Program-made: the position numbers and the translations under genes
Assembly: GCA_947647595.1 (NCBI GenBank)
Contig: CANSKZ010000008.1
Span: 1 to 64,000, forward strand
DNA length: 64,000 nucleotides
Direction of reading: 5' to 3'
From: an uncultured Clostridium sp.
GTDB lineage: Bacteria > Bacillota > Clostridia > TANB77 > CAG-508
The notes under the pieces: generated by a model
The model's database searches: none
Told to the model about the DNA's origin: nothing
The model's input: only the letters and a program-made list of their open reading frames with translations
Shown: positions 10,641 to 19,703 of the stretch, one piece after another
How positions within the stretch are numbered: position 1 is the stretch's first letter
Layout of the letters: every line of letters begins with the position of its first letter

Positions 10641-11429
10641 ATGGAATTTTTTAAAACACTTTACAAAAACAAAAAATTAGCAATACAACTTGGCAAAAAT
10701 GATTTCAGAAATCGATTTGCCAATACCAGTTTAGGAACGATTTGGGGATTTGCACAGCCTTTTGTATTTATGCTAACTTATGTCATTGTATTTCAATATA
10801 TTCTAAAAACAGGAAGCTCTGGCAAATTTCCTTACGTAGTCTGGTTTTTGCCAGGAATGGGCATGTGGATGTTTTGTAGTGATGCCATTATAACCAGTAG
10901 CAATTCCATTCGAACGTATAGCTATTTAGTGAAAAAAGTGGTATTTCCAGTAGATATTATTCCCGTGATATCCATCACTTCATCAAGTTTTATTGGCATG
11001 TTTTTGATTTATATTGCAACTATGGCAGCGGTGGCATTTGGCTATTTTCCTAATGTGTTAAATATCATTTATATTATTTTTTGTGCAGTATGCTTTATTT
11101 TAGCCTTAACACGATTTACTTCTGCATTAACAACCGTTGTGCCAGACTTTTCGCAATTGCTTAATATTGTGATTCAATTATGTATGTGGTTTACGCCGAT
11201 TGTTTGGAATTTAGACATGATACAAGGTACCATTTCTATTTTCTTCAAAGCATTTCCATTTACGTATTTGATAGAAGGATTTCGCCAAGCCTTCATTCCA
11301 AGTTCCACGATTATTACTGAGCATCACGGATTGTATACCATTATATTTTGGCTTGTTACCATTCTAATGTTTGCTTGGGGAAATGCTGTTTTCAAGAAAA
11401 ACAAAAAAGATTTTGCAGATGTATTATAG
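10641..11429 (+). CDS. wzm: ABC-2 polysaccharide export permease (Wzm/TagG type)
   Basis: This 262-residue integral membrane protein has about six helices. The N-terminal LAIQLGKNDFRNRFANTSLGTIWGF and the C-terminal FPFTYLIEGFRQAF are typical of ABC-2 polysaccharide/teichoic acid export permeases. A GTG- or ATT-type upstream extension exists, but AAAAAGGAG precedes the ATG at 10641. It would pair with the ATPase at 12419, with one glycosyltransferase gene between them, to export a completed lipid-linked glycan. Confidence 0.9.
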   Translation: MEFFKTLYKNKKLAIQLGKNDFRNRFANTSLGTIWGFAQPFVFMLTYVIVFQYILKTGSSGKFPYVVWFLPGMGMWMFCSDAIITSSNSIRTYSYLVKKVVFPVDIIPVISITSSSFIGMFLIYIATMAAVAFGYFPNVLNIIYIIFCAVCFILALTRFTSALTTVVPDFSQLLNIVIQLCMWFTPIVWNLDMIQGTISIFFKAFPFTYLIEGFRQAFIPSSTIITEHHGLYTIIFWLVTILMFAWGNAVFKKNKKDFADVL

Positions 11430-11440
11430 AAAGGATAATC

Positions 11441-12415
11441 ATGAAAATTGATATTTTAATGGCAACGTATAACGGCGAAAAATATTTAAAAGAGCAAATC
11501 GACTCTATCCTAGAACAAACCTACCAAGATTTTCGATTACTTATTTCAGACGATATGTCAACCGATAGCACCAGAGCAATTTTAAACGAATATGTTGCCA
11601 AAGATAATCGAGTCATTGTATTTTTACAAAATAAAAATCTAGGACCTGTCAAAAATTTTGAATATTTAATGAAGCAAGTGCAAAGCGAATATTTCATGTT
11701 TTCCGACCAAGACGACATTTGGCAAAAAGACAAAATACAGCAATCGTTGCATAAAATGGAAGAAACCAAAAGTGATTTGATTTATACAAATTTACAAGTA
11801 GTAAATGAGGAATTAGAAATCATTCATCCATCCTATTGGAAGCTAAAAGGATTTGAAAAAAAGGCTAAAAAGTTTCATAATTTTGAAAGTTTATATTTGA
11901 ATAATTACATAACTGGTTGTACCATGCTTGTCAAATCAAAATGGATGGATAAAATATTGCCATTGCCACAAAAGTCAAATTATATTTTGCATGATTACTG
12001 GACAGCCTTAATAGTCAGCAAATTTGGCAGAATTGATTTTATCGAACAGCCAATGGTAAAATATAGACAGCATAAAGGAAATCGCATTGGCTCGAAAAGA
12101 AAATCTGATGAAATCAAAGAATTTCAAGAAATACGTGATTTATTTATTGATGTTAAAATAGACCATTTCAAAATCTTTATGCAAAATATCGATGTATTTG
12201 AAGATGATGCAACAAAGAAGCAAACCAAAGAAGCCTATCAATATTTTACCAATTTAAAAAAGTGTAAAAAAGTGAATTTTAAACAAATTCAGCTATTTTG
12301 GAAATTATATCAATATGAAAATTTGAAGTACCAACTAGAAAATTTTTTAATATTAAATATGCCAAGTTTGGCAAAACCATTATTTCAAATAAGGAAAGGA
12401 TTCAAAAAAGGTTAA
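11441..12415 (+). CDS. GT2 glycosyltransferase, rhamnosyltransferase-like
   Basis: The 324-residue product starts KIDILMATYNGEKYLKEQI and continues SDDMSTDST, then FSDQDDIW, the nucleotide-sugar and DxD region of GT2 rhamnosyl/galactosyl transferases. KYRQHKGNRIG late in the protein is also typical of this subgroup. An AAAGGATAATC site precedes the ATG at 11441; a longer reading from 11348 would run inside the permease gene. It lies between the permease and ATPase genes of the exporter. A dTDP-rhamnose donor is likely from context but not proven. Confidence 0.87.
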   Translation: MKIDILMATYNGEKYLKEQIDSILEQTYQDFRLLISDDMSTDSTRAILNEYVAKDNRVIVFLQNKNLGPVKNFEYLMKQVQSEYFMFSDQDDIWQKDKIQQSLHKMEETKSDLIYTNLQVVNEELEIIHPSYWKLKGFEKKAKKFHNFESLYLNNYITGCTMLVKSKWMDKILPLPQKSNYILHDYWTALIVSKFGRIDFIEQPMVKYRQHKGNRIGSKRKSDEIKEFQEIRDLFIDVKIDHFKIFMQNIDVFEDDATKKQTKEAYQYFTNLKKCKKVNFKQIQLFWKLYQYENLKYQLENFLILNMPSLAKPLFQIRKGFKKG

Positions 12416-12418
12416 TCT

Positions 12419-13693
12419 ATGAGTGAAACAGTAATTAAAATAACAGAATTAGTTAAAGAATATAAAATGTATGCTCGCAAAAAAGATCGATTATTGGAAG
12501 CGATATTTCCCAATTTTATCCACAAACATGGCACTTTTAAAGCCATGAATGAATTAAATTTGGAAGTCAAAAAAGGAGAAGTTTTAGGCATTTTAGGGAA
12601 AAATGGAGCAGGAAAATCGACTTTACTAAAAATGATAACAGGAGTGGTTGTACCAACTTCTGGAAGCATCGAAGTAAATGGAAAAGTGAGTTCTTTATTA
12701 GAGCTAGGAACAGCATTTAACATGGACTTAACAGGGCTTGAAAACATCTATCAACATGGACAAGTAATGGGACTTACTAATGAGCAAATTGAAGCCAAAA
12801 AACAAGAAATCATTGATTTTGCTGATATTGGGGACCATTTATTTCAACCAGTAAAAACGTATTCTTCTGGTATGTTTGCAAGATTGGCTTTTGCTTGTGC
12901 GATTAATGTAGAACCAGATGTTTTGATTGTTGACGAAGTGTTATCTGTTGGCGATATGGCATTTCAATTAAAATGTTTTAAGAAATTCGAACAATTCAAA
13001 AAAGAAGGAAAAACGATTTTATTTGTAACACACAGTATTTCTGATGTTTTGAAGAATTGTACTAGAACGATAATTCTTGAAAACGGCAGAAAAATTTTTG
13101 ATGGCGATGTTAAAACTGGTGTAGATAAATACAAAAAAATTATGGTAGGATTAGATATTGATTCCGAAATTAAGGAAGAGGAAAATGCTTCTAATTTTCA
13201 AGAGCAATCACAAGTATGGAAAGAGCATTTTGAAACCAATTCAGAACCACTTGTCTATGGAACCAGCGCAGTTGATATTTATGATTATGGAATTTTTGAT
13301 AAAGACGACAAATATGCAGTTGCGATTAACAACAACGAAGTAACTACCATACGAATGAAGCTAAAAATTAACGAAGATATAGAAGACCCGATTTTTGCGA
13401 TGACCATTAAAGACATTAAAGGCGTTGAATATTGTGGGACAAATACCATTATTTATAAAATGGCAACAGGAAATTATCGAAAAGGCGACCAAGTTATGGT
13501 GGAATTTAAGCAAGTCATTCCAATTGCTCCCGGAAGATATACCTTATCATTTGGTTGTACGAAATATAATGCAATGGGAGAATTAGACGTTTATCAAAGA
13601 AAATATGATGCGATTTTTACAGAAGTAATTGCCTATCGAGAATGCATTGCTTTATGTGATTTAGAAAGTGAAATTACCTATCATAAGATTTAA
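12419..13693 (+). CDS. wzt: ABC polysaccharide export ATPase with Wzt-type C-terminal domain
   Basis: The 424-residue protein has Walker A GKNGAGKST, the signature YSSGMFARLAFA and Walker B VLIVDEVLSVGD in residues 1-245. Residues 260-424 form a separate beta-rich domain ending in PIAPGRYTLSFG, like the O-antigen-binding domain of Wzt. Such domains select the finished, terminally modified chain for export. It pairs with the permease at 10641. The next gene, a methyltransferase, could supply a chain-terminating modification, as in Wzt-dependent systems, though that is an inference. Confidence 0.92.
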   Translation: MSETVIKITELVKEYKMYARKKDRLLEAIFPNFIHKHGTFKAMNELNLEVKKGEVLGILGKNGAGKSTLLKMITGVVVPTSGSIEVNGKVSSLLELGTAFNMDLTGLENIYQHGQVMGLTNEQIEAKKQEIIDFADIGDHLFQPVKTYSSGMFARLAFACAINVEPDVLIVDEVLSVGDMAFQLKCFKKFEQFKKEGKTILFVTHSISDVLKNCTRTIILENGRKIFDGDVKTGVDKYKKIMVGLDIDSEIKEEENASNFQEQSQVWKEHFETNSEPLVYGTSAVDIYDYGIFDKDDKYAVAINNNEVTTIRMKLKINEDIEDPIFAMTIKDIKGVEYCGTNTIIYKMATGNYRKGDQVMVEFKQVIPIAPGRYTLSFGCTKYNAMGELDVYQRKYDAIFTEVIAYRECIALCDLESEITYHKI

Positions 13694-13712
13694 AAAGAAA
13701 GGAACAAAGCAC

Positions 13713-14696
13713 ATGAAATTAAACCTAGATTTTTACAAAGGAGAGGACCAATATAGCGATGGAGATATTGAAAACGAATTATTAGAGTATACTGAAAAAT
13801 ATGATGAAAACAATAGGGACGAAGTATTTAAAACCGATATTCGATGGCCAATATTTTATCATTTGACGAATATACGAAAAAATATTATCAATTGGTATCC
13901 CATGAAAAAAGGGGCTTCTGTGTTGGAAATTGGAGCAGGAATGGGAGCGATTACCAGTTCGCTTTGTGAAAAAGCAGACCATGTTGTTTGTGTAGAATTA
14001 TCCAAAAGAAGAGCAACCGCCATTGCCAATCGTAATCGTGACCGAGAAAATCTAGAAATTATCGTAGGAAATTTGAATGATGTTCAACTAAACGAAAAAT
14101 TTGATTACATTACTTTAATTGGTGTTTTCGAATATGCTAATTTATATACCAATACCAATAATCCTTATATCGACTTTTTAAACTATATCCAAACATTTTT
14201 AAAAAAGGATGGAAAGCTGTTAATTGCCATTGAAAACAAATTGGGAATGAAATATTTTGCAGGTGCGCCAGAAGACCATACTTCTATTTTGTATGATGGA
14301 ATTGTTGGATATGCCAATAAAAAAGGCGTGCAAACTTTTGGAAAACAAGAATTGAAAAAGATGCTTCACCAAGTAGGCTTAAAACATACCAAATTTTATT
14401 ATCCACTTCCAGATTATAAATTGCCAAACAAAATATTTTCAGATGAATATTTACCAACAGAAGAAACAATTCAAGATTATACAATTTATTATTACGAAGG
14501 AACCAAAATTCAATTTGATGAGAAAAAGGCGTATCAGGAAGCTATAAAAAATGGTGTATTTGATATATTTGCTAATTCCTTTTTTATTGAAGCATCAACA
14601 AAAAAAATAAAAACCAAGGTAGATTTAGCCAATACAAATTTAGTTCCTATTTCTGAAGTTGAAAAAAATTTTTATGATAAAGATTATACAAAATAA
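13713..14696 (+). CDS. SAM-dependent methyltransferase
   Basis: The 327-residue protein has a clean class I methyltransferase motif I, SVLEIGAGMGAITSSLCEK, then VVCVELSKRRATAIANRN and FDYITLIGVFEYA. The start at 13713 (MKLNLDFYKGED) is chosen because the other fusion protein in this cluster begins the same way and an AAAGGAAC site precedes it. The C-terminal half (YYPLPDYKLPNKIFSDEYLP) is shared with the N-terminal region of the 6813 product, so the two are paralogues. It may methylate a sugar or a chain end. Confidence 0.87.
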   Translation: MKLNLDFYKGEDQYSDGDIENELLEYTEKYDENNRDEVFKTDIRWPIFYHLTNIRKNIINWYPMKKGASVLEIGAGMGAITSSLCEKADHVVCVELSKRRATAIANRNRDRENLEIIVGNLNDVQLNEKFDYITLIGVFEYANLYTNTNNPYIDFLNYIQTFLKKDGKLLIAIENKLGMKYFAGAPEDHTSILYDGIVGYANKKGVQTFGKQELKKMLHQVGLKHTKFYYPLPDYKLPNKIFSDEYLPTEETIQDYTIYYYEGTKIQFDEKKAYQEAIKNGVFDIFANSFFIEASTKKIKTKVDLANTNLVPISEVEKNFYDKDYTK

Positions 14697-14717
14697 GCAG
14701 GAAAGAAAGGAAAAACA

Positions 14718-15578
14718 ATGAAAAAGAAAATAAGTATCGGATTGATAATAATTGTTACAATTGCTTGTATTTTTTCAGGAATTCAAACCAGAAAACAAAA
14801 TGGATTTCAGGTAACGCAAATACAGACTAATTTACCAGAATCTTTAAGCTATTTAATTGAAACAACCAATCACACCAATTTGATGATTGATGGCGGTGCC
14901 TACGAAGATAGTGAAATGTTAGAAGAAATATTGATTCAAAAAGGTGGAATTGTGGACAGTTGGTTTATTACCATTGCACATTCACAAAATTTTGGTGCTT
15001 TGCAAAAAATTATAGAAAATGGAAAAGTGCAAATTAATCATATTTATATTAGTTTTAATAGTAGAGAATGGTATCAAACTTATGAACCAGACCGTTATCC
15101 AGAAATTGCACAATTTTTAGATTTAATGTATAGTCAATCAATGCTTGGAAAAGTGCAAGAAATTCCGAATCGATTTGTTACATTAATTGATAATTTATAT
15201 GTCACAGCCTTAAACGTAAAAAATCCAGAAATGAATCAAACTTATGCAGGATTTAATCAATCCATGGTAATAAAAGTAAATAATACGTATAAAAGCATGA
15301 TTTTTATGGGAAATATAGCACAGACAGCAGCCGAGCAGTTCAGAGAAAATAATATGGATGAGATAGATTGTGATGCTGTTCAAATTTCAAACAATGAACA
15401 ACAAAACATAAGTGATGAAATATATCAAAAAATGACACCCGATTATCTTTTTATGTCAGCACCTAAAAATGGTGAGCAGGAAGAAGCGAAAAAGTATTTA
15501 GAAAAGGTAAAACAAAAAGTAAAAGCCAAACAAACTTATTTATCAAGCAATGAACCAGTAACAATTAAAATATGGTAG
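14718..15578 (+). CDS. Membrane-anchored, degenerate metallo-beta-lactamase-fold protein
   Basis: The 286-residue product has an N-terminal signal anchor (about residues 5-22). The remainder follows an MBL/ComEC-like layout: NLMIDGGAYEDSEML resembles the strand before the metal site, and the place of HxHxDH reads TIAHSQNFGAL, so most metal ligands are lost. Later MIFMGNIAQTAAEQF takes the position of the usual GD segment. It is therefore probably not a metal hydrolase. It lies in the polysaccharide operon and faces outside the cell. Confidence 0.6.
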   Translation: MKKKISIGLIIIVTIACIFSGIQTRKQNGFQVTQIQTNLPESLSYLIETTNHTNLMIDGGAYEDSEMLEEILIQKGGIVDSWFITIAHSQNFGALQKIIENGKVQINHIYISFNSREWYQTYEPDRYPEIAQFLDLMYSQSMLGKVQEIPNRFVTLIDNLYVTALNVKNPEMNQTYAGFNQSMVIKVNNTYKSMIFMGNIAQTAAEQFRENNMDEIDCDAVQISNNEQQNISDEIYQKMTPDYLFMSAPKNGEQEEAKKYLEKVKQKVKAKQTYLSSNEPVTIKIW

Positions 15579-15609
15579 GAAATTGCAAGGAAGGAAAACG
15601 AAATAATTG

Positions 15610-17214
15610 ATGATAAAACAAAGATTTTCTAAAATCCAATTTCATACAAGAAAATATGGTATTGGTAGAACTTTAAAAAGAATTTTATTCCGAATGTTTA
15701 ATATCAATGCCAAAAACAGTAAAACAGCCAAAGAAGTTTATCAAAGATGGATTTTGAAAAATGAACCAACCGAAGAGGAATTACAACAACAAAAAAAACA
15801 AAAATGGAATACAGAACCTAAAATCAGCATTATTGTTCCCATGTATCATCCCGACGAGAATTTTTTTCTAGAATTATTAAATTCTTTGCTTGTGCAAACC
15901 TATTCTAATTGGGAATTATGCATTGCAGACGGAAGTGAAGAACAAAATGAAATGATTTTTGCGATGTGTTCAAGATATAGCAAAATAAAATATAAATTTT
16001 TAGAGGAAAATAGGGGAATTGCCGAGAATACAAATGCAGCCTTAGAAATGGCGGGAGGTGATTTTATTGCTTTTTTAGACCATGATGATTGTTTACCACC
16101 TTTTTCGTTATATGAAATTGCAAAAGTGATTGAGGAAAATCCAGAAGTAGATTTTATCTATTCAGATGAAGATAAAATAGATGAATGGGGAAGACGCTTT
16201 GACCCTTATTTTAAACCAGATTTTTCACCAGAGACGTTAGAGTGTCAGAATTATATTACTCATTTTGTGGCGATTCGAAAAGCATTCGTTAATCAAATTG
16301 GTAAATTAGACAAAAAATTTGATGGTGCACAAGATTTTGATTTTGTTTTAAGAGCAACAGAAAATACCAAAAATATTGTACATATCCCAAAAGTGTTATA
16401 TCACTGGAGAGCCCATAAAAATTCCACTGCCGATACAGCACAGGCTAAGGAATATGCCTATGAAGCTGGTAGAAAAGCAGTAGAAGAACATTTAAAACGA
16501 ACGGGGAAAAAAGGAATTGTAAAAAATCCAAGAGAAGTTCCTGGAATTTATCAAATTCAGTATGAAATAGAAGACAATCCTAGTGTTTCTATTATAATTT
16601 TAGACAAAAATGATGAAAAATCCATAAAAAGGTCCTTAAAAACGATTTTAACACTTACTACTTATAAAAATTATGCGGTATTGATACTTTCGAATAATCC
16701 TAATTTGAAAAAGCAATTACCCCAAAATGATAAAATTAAAATCATACAATATGAGGAAAAATCAAACAATGATTTTGAAATACTAAATTTTGGTACGCAA
16801 AAAGCAATGGGAGATTTTGTGGTATTGCTAGATTGTCATACGAAACTACTAACACCAAATTGGCTAGAATGTTTACTTGGTTATGCCCAAAAAGAAGAAA
16901 TTGGAGTGGTTGGCGTTAAAATGTATAACCAACAAAAAATCTTACAAAATCTTGAAATGTCTTATGAATTAGCAAACAATAAAAAAGAATTGTTAGGACA
17001 ATTACCTTGCGATTTTTATGGATATTTTAATCAACAAGTTGCAACTAGAAATGTAAACCAAATTGCTCCAAACTGTTTTATTGCCAAAAAAGAATACTAT
17101 GAAAAAGGTTTTTTTCAAGATGTCGATTTTTGTTCAAAAATACTTGAAAAAGGATATCGCGTAGTGTATAATCCATATGTGGAATTAATCCAATATGAAA
17201 GGAAACAAAAATGA
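15610..17214 (+). CDS. Double GT2 glycosyltransferase with decayed second domain
   Basis: The 534-residue protein has a first GT2 domain from about residue 75 (ISIIVPMYHPDENF, FLDHDDCLPP, FKPDFSPETLECQNY) that looks active. The second, from about residue 325 (VSIIILDKNDEKS), has LLDCHTKLLTPNWLE where an active copy reads NNDVELLTPNWL, and lacks the QHAGV segment, so it may be inactive. It is a paralogue of the C-terminal half of the 6813 product. The start is ATG 15610 after AAGGAAGG. It overlaps the next gene by four bases. Confidence 0.88.
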   Translation: MIKQRFSKIQFHTRKYGIGRTLKRILFRMFNINAKNSKTAKEVYQRWILKNEPTEEELQQQKKQKWNTEPKISIIVPMYHPDENFFLELLNSLLVQTYSNWELCIADGSEEQNEMIFAMCSRYSKIKYKFLEENRGIAENTNAALEMAGGDFIAFLDHDDCLPPFSLYEIAKVIEENPEVDFIYSDEDKIDEWGRRFDPYFKPDFSPETLECQNYITHFVAIRKAFVNQIGKLDKKFDGAQDFDFVLRATENTKNIVHIPKVLYHWRAHKNSTADTAQAKEYAYEAGRKAVEEHLKRTGKKGIVKNPREVPGIYQIQYEIEDNPSVSIIILDKNDEKSIKRSLKTILTLTTYKNYAVLILSNNPNLKKQLPQNDKIKIIQYEEKSNNDFEILNFGTQKAMGDFVVLLDCHTKLLTPNWLECLLGYAQKEEIGVVGVKMYNQQKILQNLEMSYELANNKKELLGQLPCDFYGYFNQQVATRNVNQIAPNCFIAKKEYYEKGFFQDVDFCSKILEKGYRVVYNPYVELIQYERKQK

Positions 17215-17906
17215 AAGTTTTATTGATTGTACCAGCTTATAATGAAGCCTTAAATATTGAAAAAACGATAAAAGACATTACTACCAATACAACCTATGAT
17301 TATTTAATTATTAATGATTGCTCAAACGATGAAACAAAAGCGGTATGCTTGAAAAATCATTTTAACTTGTTATCTTTACCAATTAATTATGGATTAACCA
17401 GTGCCGTTCAAGTAGGAATGAAATATGCTTATCAAAAAGATTATGATATTGTCATCCAATTTGATGGAGATGGACAACATGATGCAAGCTATGCAAAGGA
17501 TTTAGTAAAAGCAATAGAAGAAGAAAATTATAATTTAGTCATTGGTTCAAGATTTGTAAACCAAAAGAAACCAAAAACAATGAGGATGTTAGGAAGTAGA
17601 TTACTTACATTAGCCATTAAAATTACAACAGGAAAAACCATCAAAGACCCTACTTCAGGAATGCGTGCTTATGATAAACAAATCATCAAAGAATTTCTAG
17701 AAAATACCAGTTTAACACCAGAGCCAGACACATTGGTGTATTTGTTCAAAAAAGGGATGAACATAAAAGAAGTGCAAGTAGAAATGAAGGAAAGAGAATT
17801 TGGAGAAAGTTATTTAAAACCTTTGAAATCAGCAGAATATATGATTCATATGTTTTTCTCAATTTTATTTATTCGAACCATAACCAGAAAAAATAAAAAG
17901 TCATAA
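17211..17906 (+). CDS. GT2 polyprenyl-phosphate glycosyltransferase (DPM1-like)
   Basis: The 231-residue product starts LLIVPAYNEALNIEKTI and has INDCSNDET, IQFDGDGQHDASYA with the DxD, and SRFV then DPTSGMRAYD, all typical of dolichyl/undecaprenyl-phosphate mannose or glucose synthases. There are no C-terminal helices beyond one weak hydrophobic stretch. It shares ATGA with the upstream gene. The DUF2304 gene follows 13 bp later, a pairing common in Clostridia. It probably loads a sugar onto a lipid carrier for a GT-C enzyme in this cluster. Confidence 0.9.
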   Translation: MKVLLIVPAYNEALNIEKTIKDITTNTTYDYLIINDCSNDETKAVCLKNHFNLLSLPINYGLTSAVQVGMKYAYQKDYDIVIQFDGDGQHDASYAKDLVKAIEEENYNLVIGSRFVNQKKPKTMRMLGSRLLTLAIKITTGKTIKDPTSGMRAYDKQIIKEFLENTSLTPEPDTLVYLFKKGMNIKEVQVEMKEREFGESYLKPLKSAEYMIHMFFSILFIRTITRKNKKS

Positions 17907-17919
17907 AGGAGGAATTCAA

Positions 17920-18267
17920 ATGACAATAACATTAAGAATTATTTTAATTATCAGTTCTTTAATTTCATTTTTATTATGTGTTACCAAAATTAAGCAAGCC
18001 AAATTGAAAATAGAAAATTCTGTGATATGGATGACAGGAAGTATAATACTAATTTTGATGAGTATTTTTTCAAATCTAGTAGAATGGCTATCGGATAAAC
18101 TTGGATTTATGGCACCTGTCAATTTTGTATTTTTAGTCATCATAGGATTTTTAGTGATTCAAACTTTTATTGATAATATCAGAATTTCAATTCTGAATGA
18201 AAAAATTAAGGATTTAAATCATTATATTGCTCTCAAAGAAAAGGAGGAAAATCGTGAATCAATATAA
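17920..18267 (+). CDS. DUF2304 family small membrane protein
   Basis: The 115-residue protein has three hydrophobic helices (about 5-22, 35-50, 65-85) and a charged C-terminal tail (LNEKIKDLNHYIALKEKEE). The pattern and its position directly after a DPM1-like GT2 match DUF2304, thought to act as a membrane partner of such synthases. The AAAGGAGG ribosome binding site is strong. Its end overlaps the next gene's GTG start by 14 bases. Confidence 0.8.
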   Translation: MTITLRIILIISSLISFLLCVTKIKQAKLKIENSVIWMTGSIILILMSIFSNLVEWLSDKLGFMAPVNFVFLVIIGFLVIQTFIDNIRISILNEKIKDLNHYIALKEKEENRESI

Positions 18268-19291
18268 ACTATCCATTATAGCAGCTGTTTATAATTTAGA
18301 AGAATATTTGCCCAGATGTTTGGATAGTTTAGTAAATCAGACTTTACAAGAAATTGAAATTCTCTGCGTAGATGATGGCTCAACAGATTCTGCTCCACAA
18401 ATTATCGAAGATTATCAAAAAAAATATCCAGACAAAATCAAAGTATTCCATAAAGAAAATGGTGGGGAATTTACCACAAGAAATTATGGCTTAGAACGAG
18501 CGTCAGGAGAATATGTCACATTTGTGGATACAGATGATTATGTAGAACCAAATTGGGCAGAAAAATTATATCAATTTGCCAAAGAAAAGAATGCCGATAT
18601 GGCTGTTTGCGGATTTGAAAGAATTGACTTAAACACCAATCAAGTCGTAGCAACCAATATGACACAATTTGGAAATGTTGTGAAAGAAATCAACCCAGAA
18701 GCAGGATTTTTGTTAGAAATCAATCCAGCGCCTTGGAATAAAATTTATCGAAGAGAAAAAATCAAAGATTTAAAATTTTTACCTTTTCGTGGATTTAATG
18801 ATGCGATGTTTTTAGCGAGTTGTTTTACCAAAATGGAAAAAATAGCATTTGTTCCAGACGTGTTATATCATTATTATTTACGCTATGATTCACAAATTCA
18901 TAATGTCAATCAGCAAGATGTAGAAAATTTGAAAAAATATTTATTAGAAGTAAAATCATTATATCAAAAGACCAATCAATATGAATCTATGAAAAATATC
19001 TTAGATACCTTTGCTTTTTTGCATTTGGGAACATCTGTAATGTATCGCGTATCCTATGACAAAACAGTAAATATGAAACAAATGCTAAAAGAAACGATAA
19101 AATATTTGGATGAGCATTTTGGCACTTGGAGAAAATCGCCATTTTTAAGATTGGGTTACTCTCTAAAAAAAGGCTTCAAAAATGTGGCACTTTGGGGCGT
19201 TACATTATTGTATAAATGGGGCAGGCCAATGGTTTATATTAGAGTCTATCGTTTTTTGGTAGACCGACTAAAAATTGATATAAAATTTTAA
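18254..19291 (+). CDS. GT2 glycosyltransferase
   Basis: The 345-residue product reads LSIIAAVYNLEEYLPRCLDSL, VDDGSTDSA and FVDTDDYVEPNW, the standard GT2 fold with a DxD-type TDD. I start it at GTG 18254 because AAGGAGG lies just upstream; an in-frame ATG at 18227 lacks a site and extends further into the previous gene. A C-terminal basic amphipathic stretch may lie on the membrane. Linkage and donor are not readable. Confidence 0.86.
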   Translation: MNQYKLSIIAAVYNLEEYLPRCLDSLVNQTLQEIEILCVDDGSTDSAPQIIEDYQKKYPDKIKVFHKENGGEFTTRNYGLERASGEYVTFVDTDDYVEPNWAEKLYQFAKEKNADMAVCGFERIDLNTNQVVATNMTQFGNVVKEINPEAGFLLEINPAPWNKIYRREKIKDLKFLPFRGFNDAMFLASCFTKMEKIAFVPDVLYHYYLRYDSQIHNVNQQDVENLKKYLLEVKSLYQKTNQYESMKNILDTFAFLHLGTSVMYRVSYDKTVNMKQMLKETIKYLDEHFGTWRKSPFLRLGYSLKKGFKNVALWGVTLLYKWGRPMVYIRVYRFLVDRLKIDIKF

Positions 19292-19309
19292 ATAAAAGGG
19301 AAGGGAAAA

Positions 19310-19687
19310 ATGGAAAAAAGGAGAAAAAATAGTATGCAAATTATTTTAGTAATCATTTATTTAATTTTAACTTTATCAGGATTAGTTTTGATGAAAAAAG
19401 GAGGAAATCCAGGGGAGTTGGCATTTGAAAACGGAACCATGAATTTTGGAATTAGTTTAATTAGTTTAGCTGGACTTGTTTGTTATTTATGTAGTTTCTT
19501 ATTATTTACAAGAATTGTTGTAATGTTTGATTTAAGCTATATTATGCCAATTTGTACAGGCATTGTACAAGTACTTACTTTAGTTTTCTCAAAAATTATT
19601 TTTAATGAAGAAATTAGTCGTACAGGAATCATAGGAGCAAGCCTTGTTATTATTGGAATTCTTGTGATGAATTGGAAACAGAATTAG
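19310..19687 (+). CDS. Small four-helix transporter of the EmrE/EamA (SMR-like) type
   Basis: The 125-residue protein has four hydrophobic segments. GLVLMKKGG in the first helix, FTRIVVMFDLSYIMPICTG in the third and EEISRTGIIGASLVIIGILVM in the last match the half-size EamA/SMR proteins that flip undecaprenyl-phosphate sugars, such as ArnE/ArnF. Placement after a polyprenyl-phosphate sugar synthase supports a flippase role, though a small multidrug role cannot be excluded. An in-frame ATG at 19334 is an alternative start. Confidence 0.75.
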   Translation: MEKRRKNSMQIILVIIYLILTLSGLVLMKKGGNPGELAFENGTMNFGISLISLAGLVCYLCSFLLFTRIVVMFDLSYIMPICTGIVQVLTLVFSKIIFNEEISRTGIIGASLVIIGILVMNWKQN

Positions 19688-19703
19688 AGGAGGAATCACT
19701 AAA

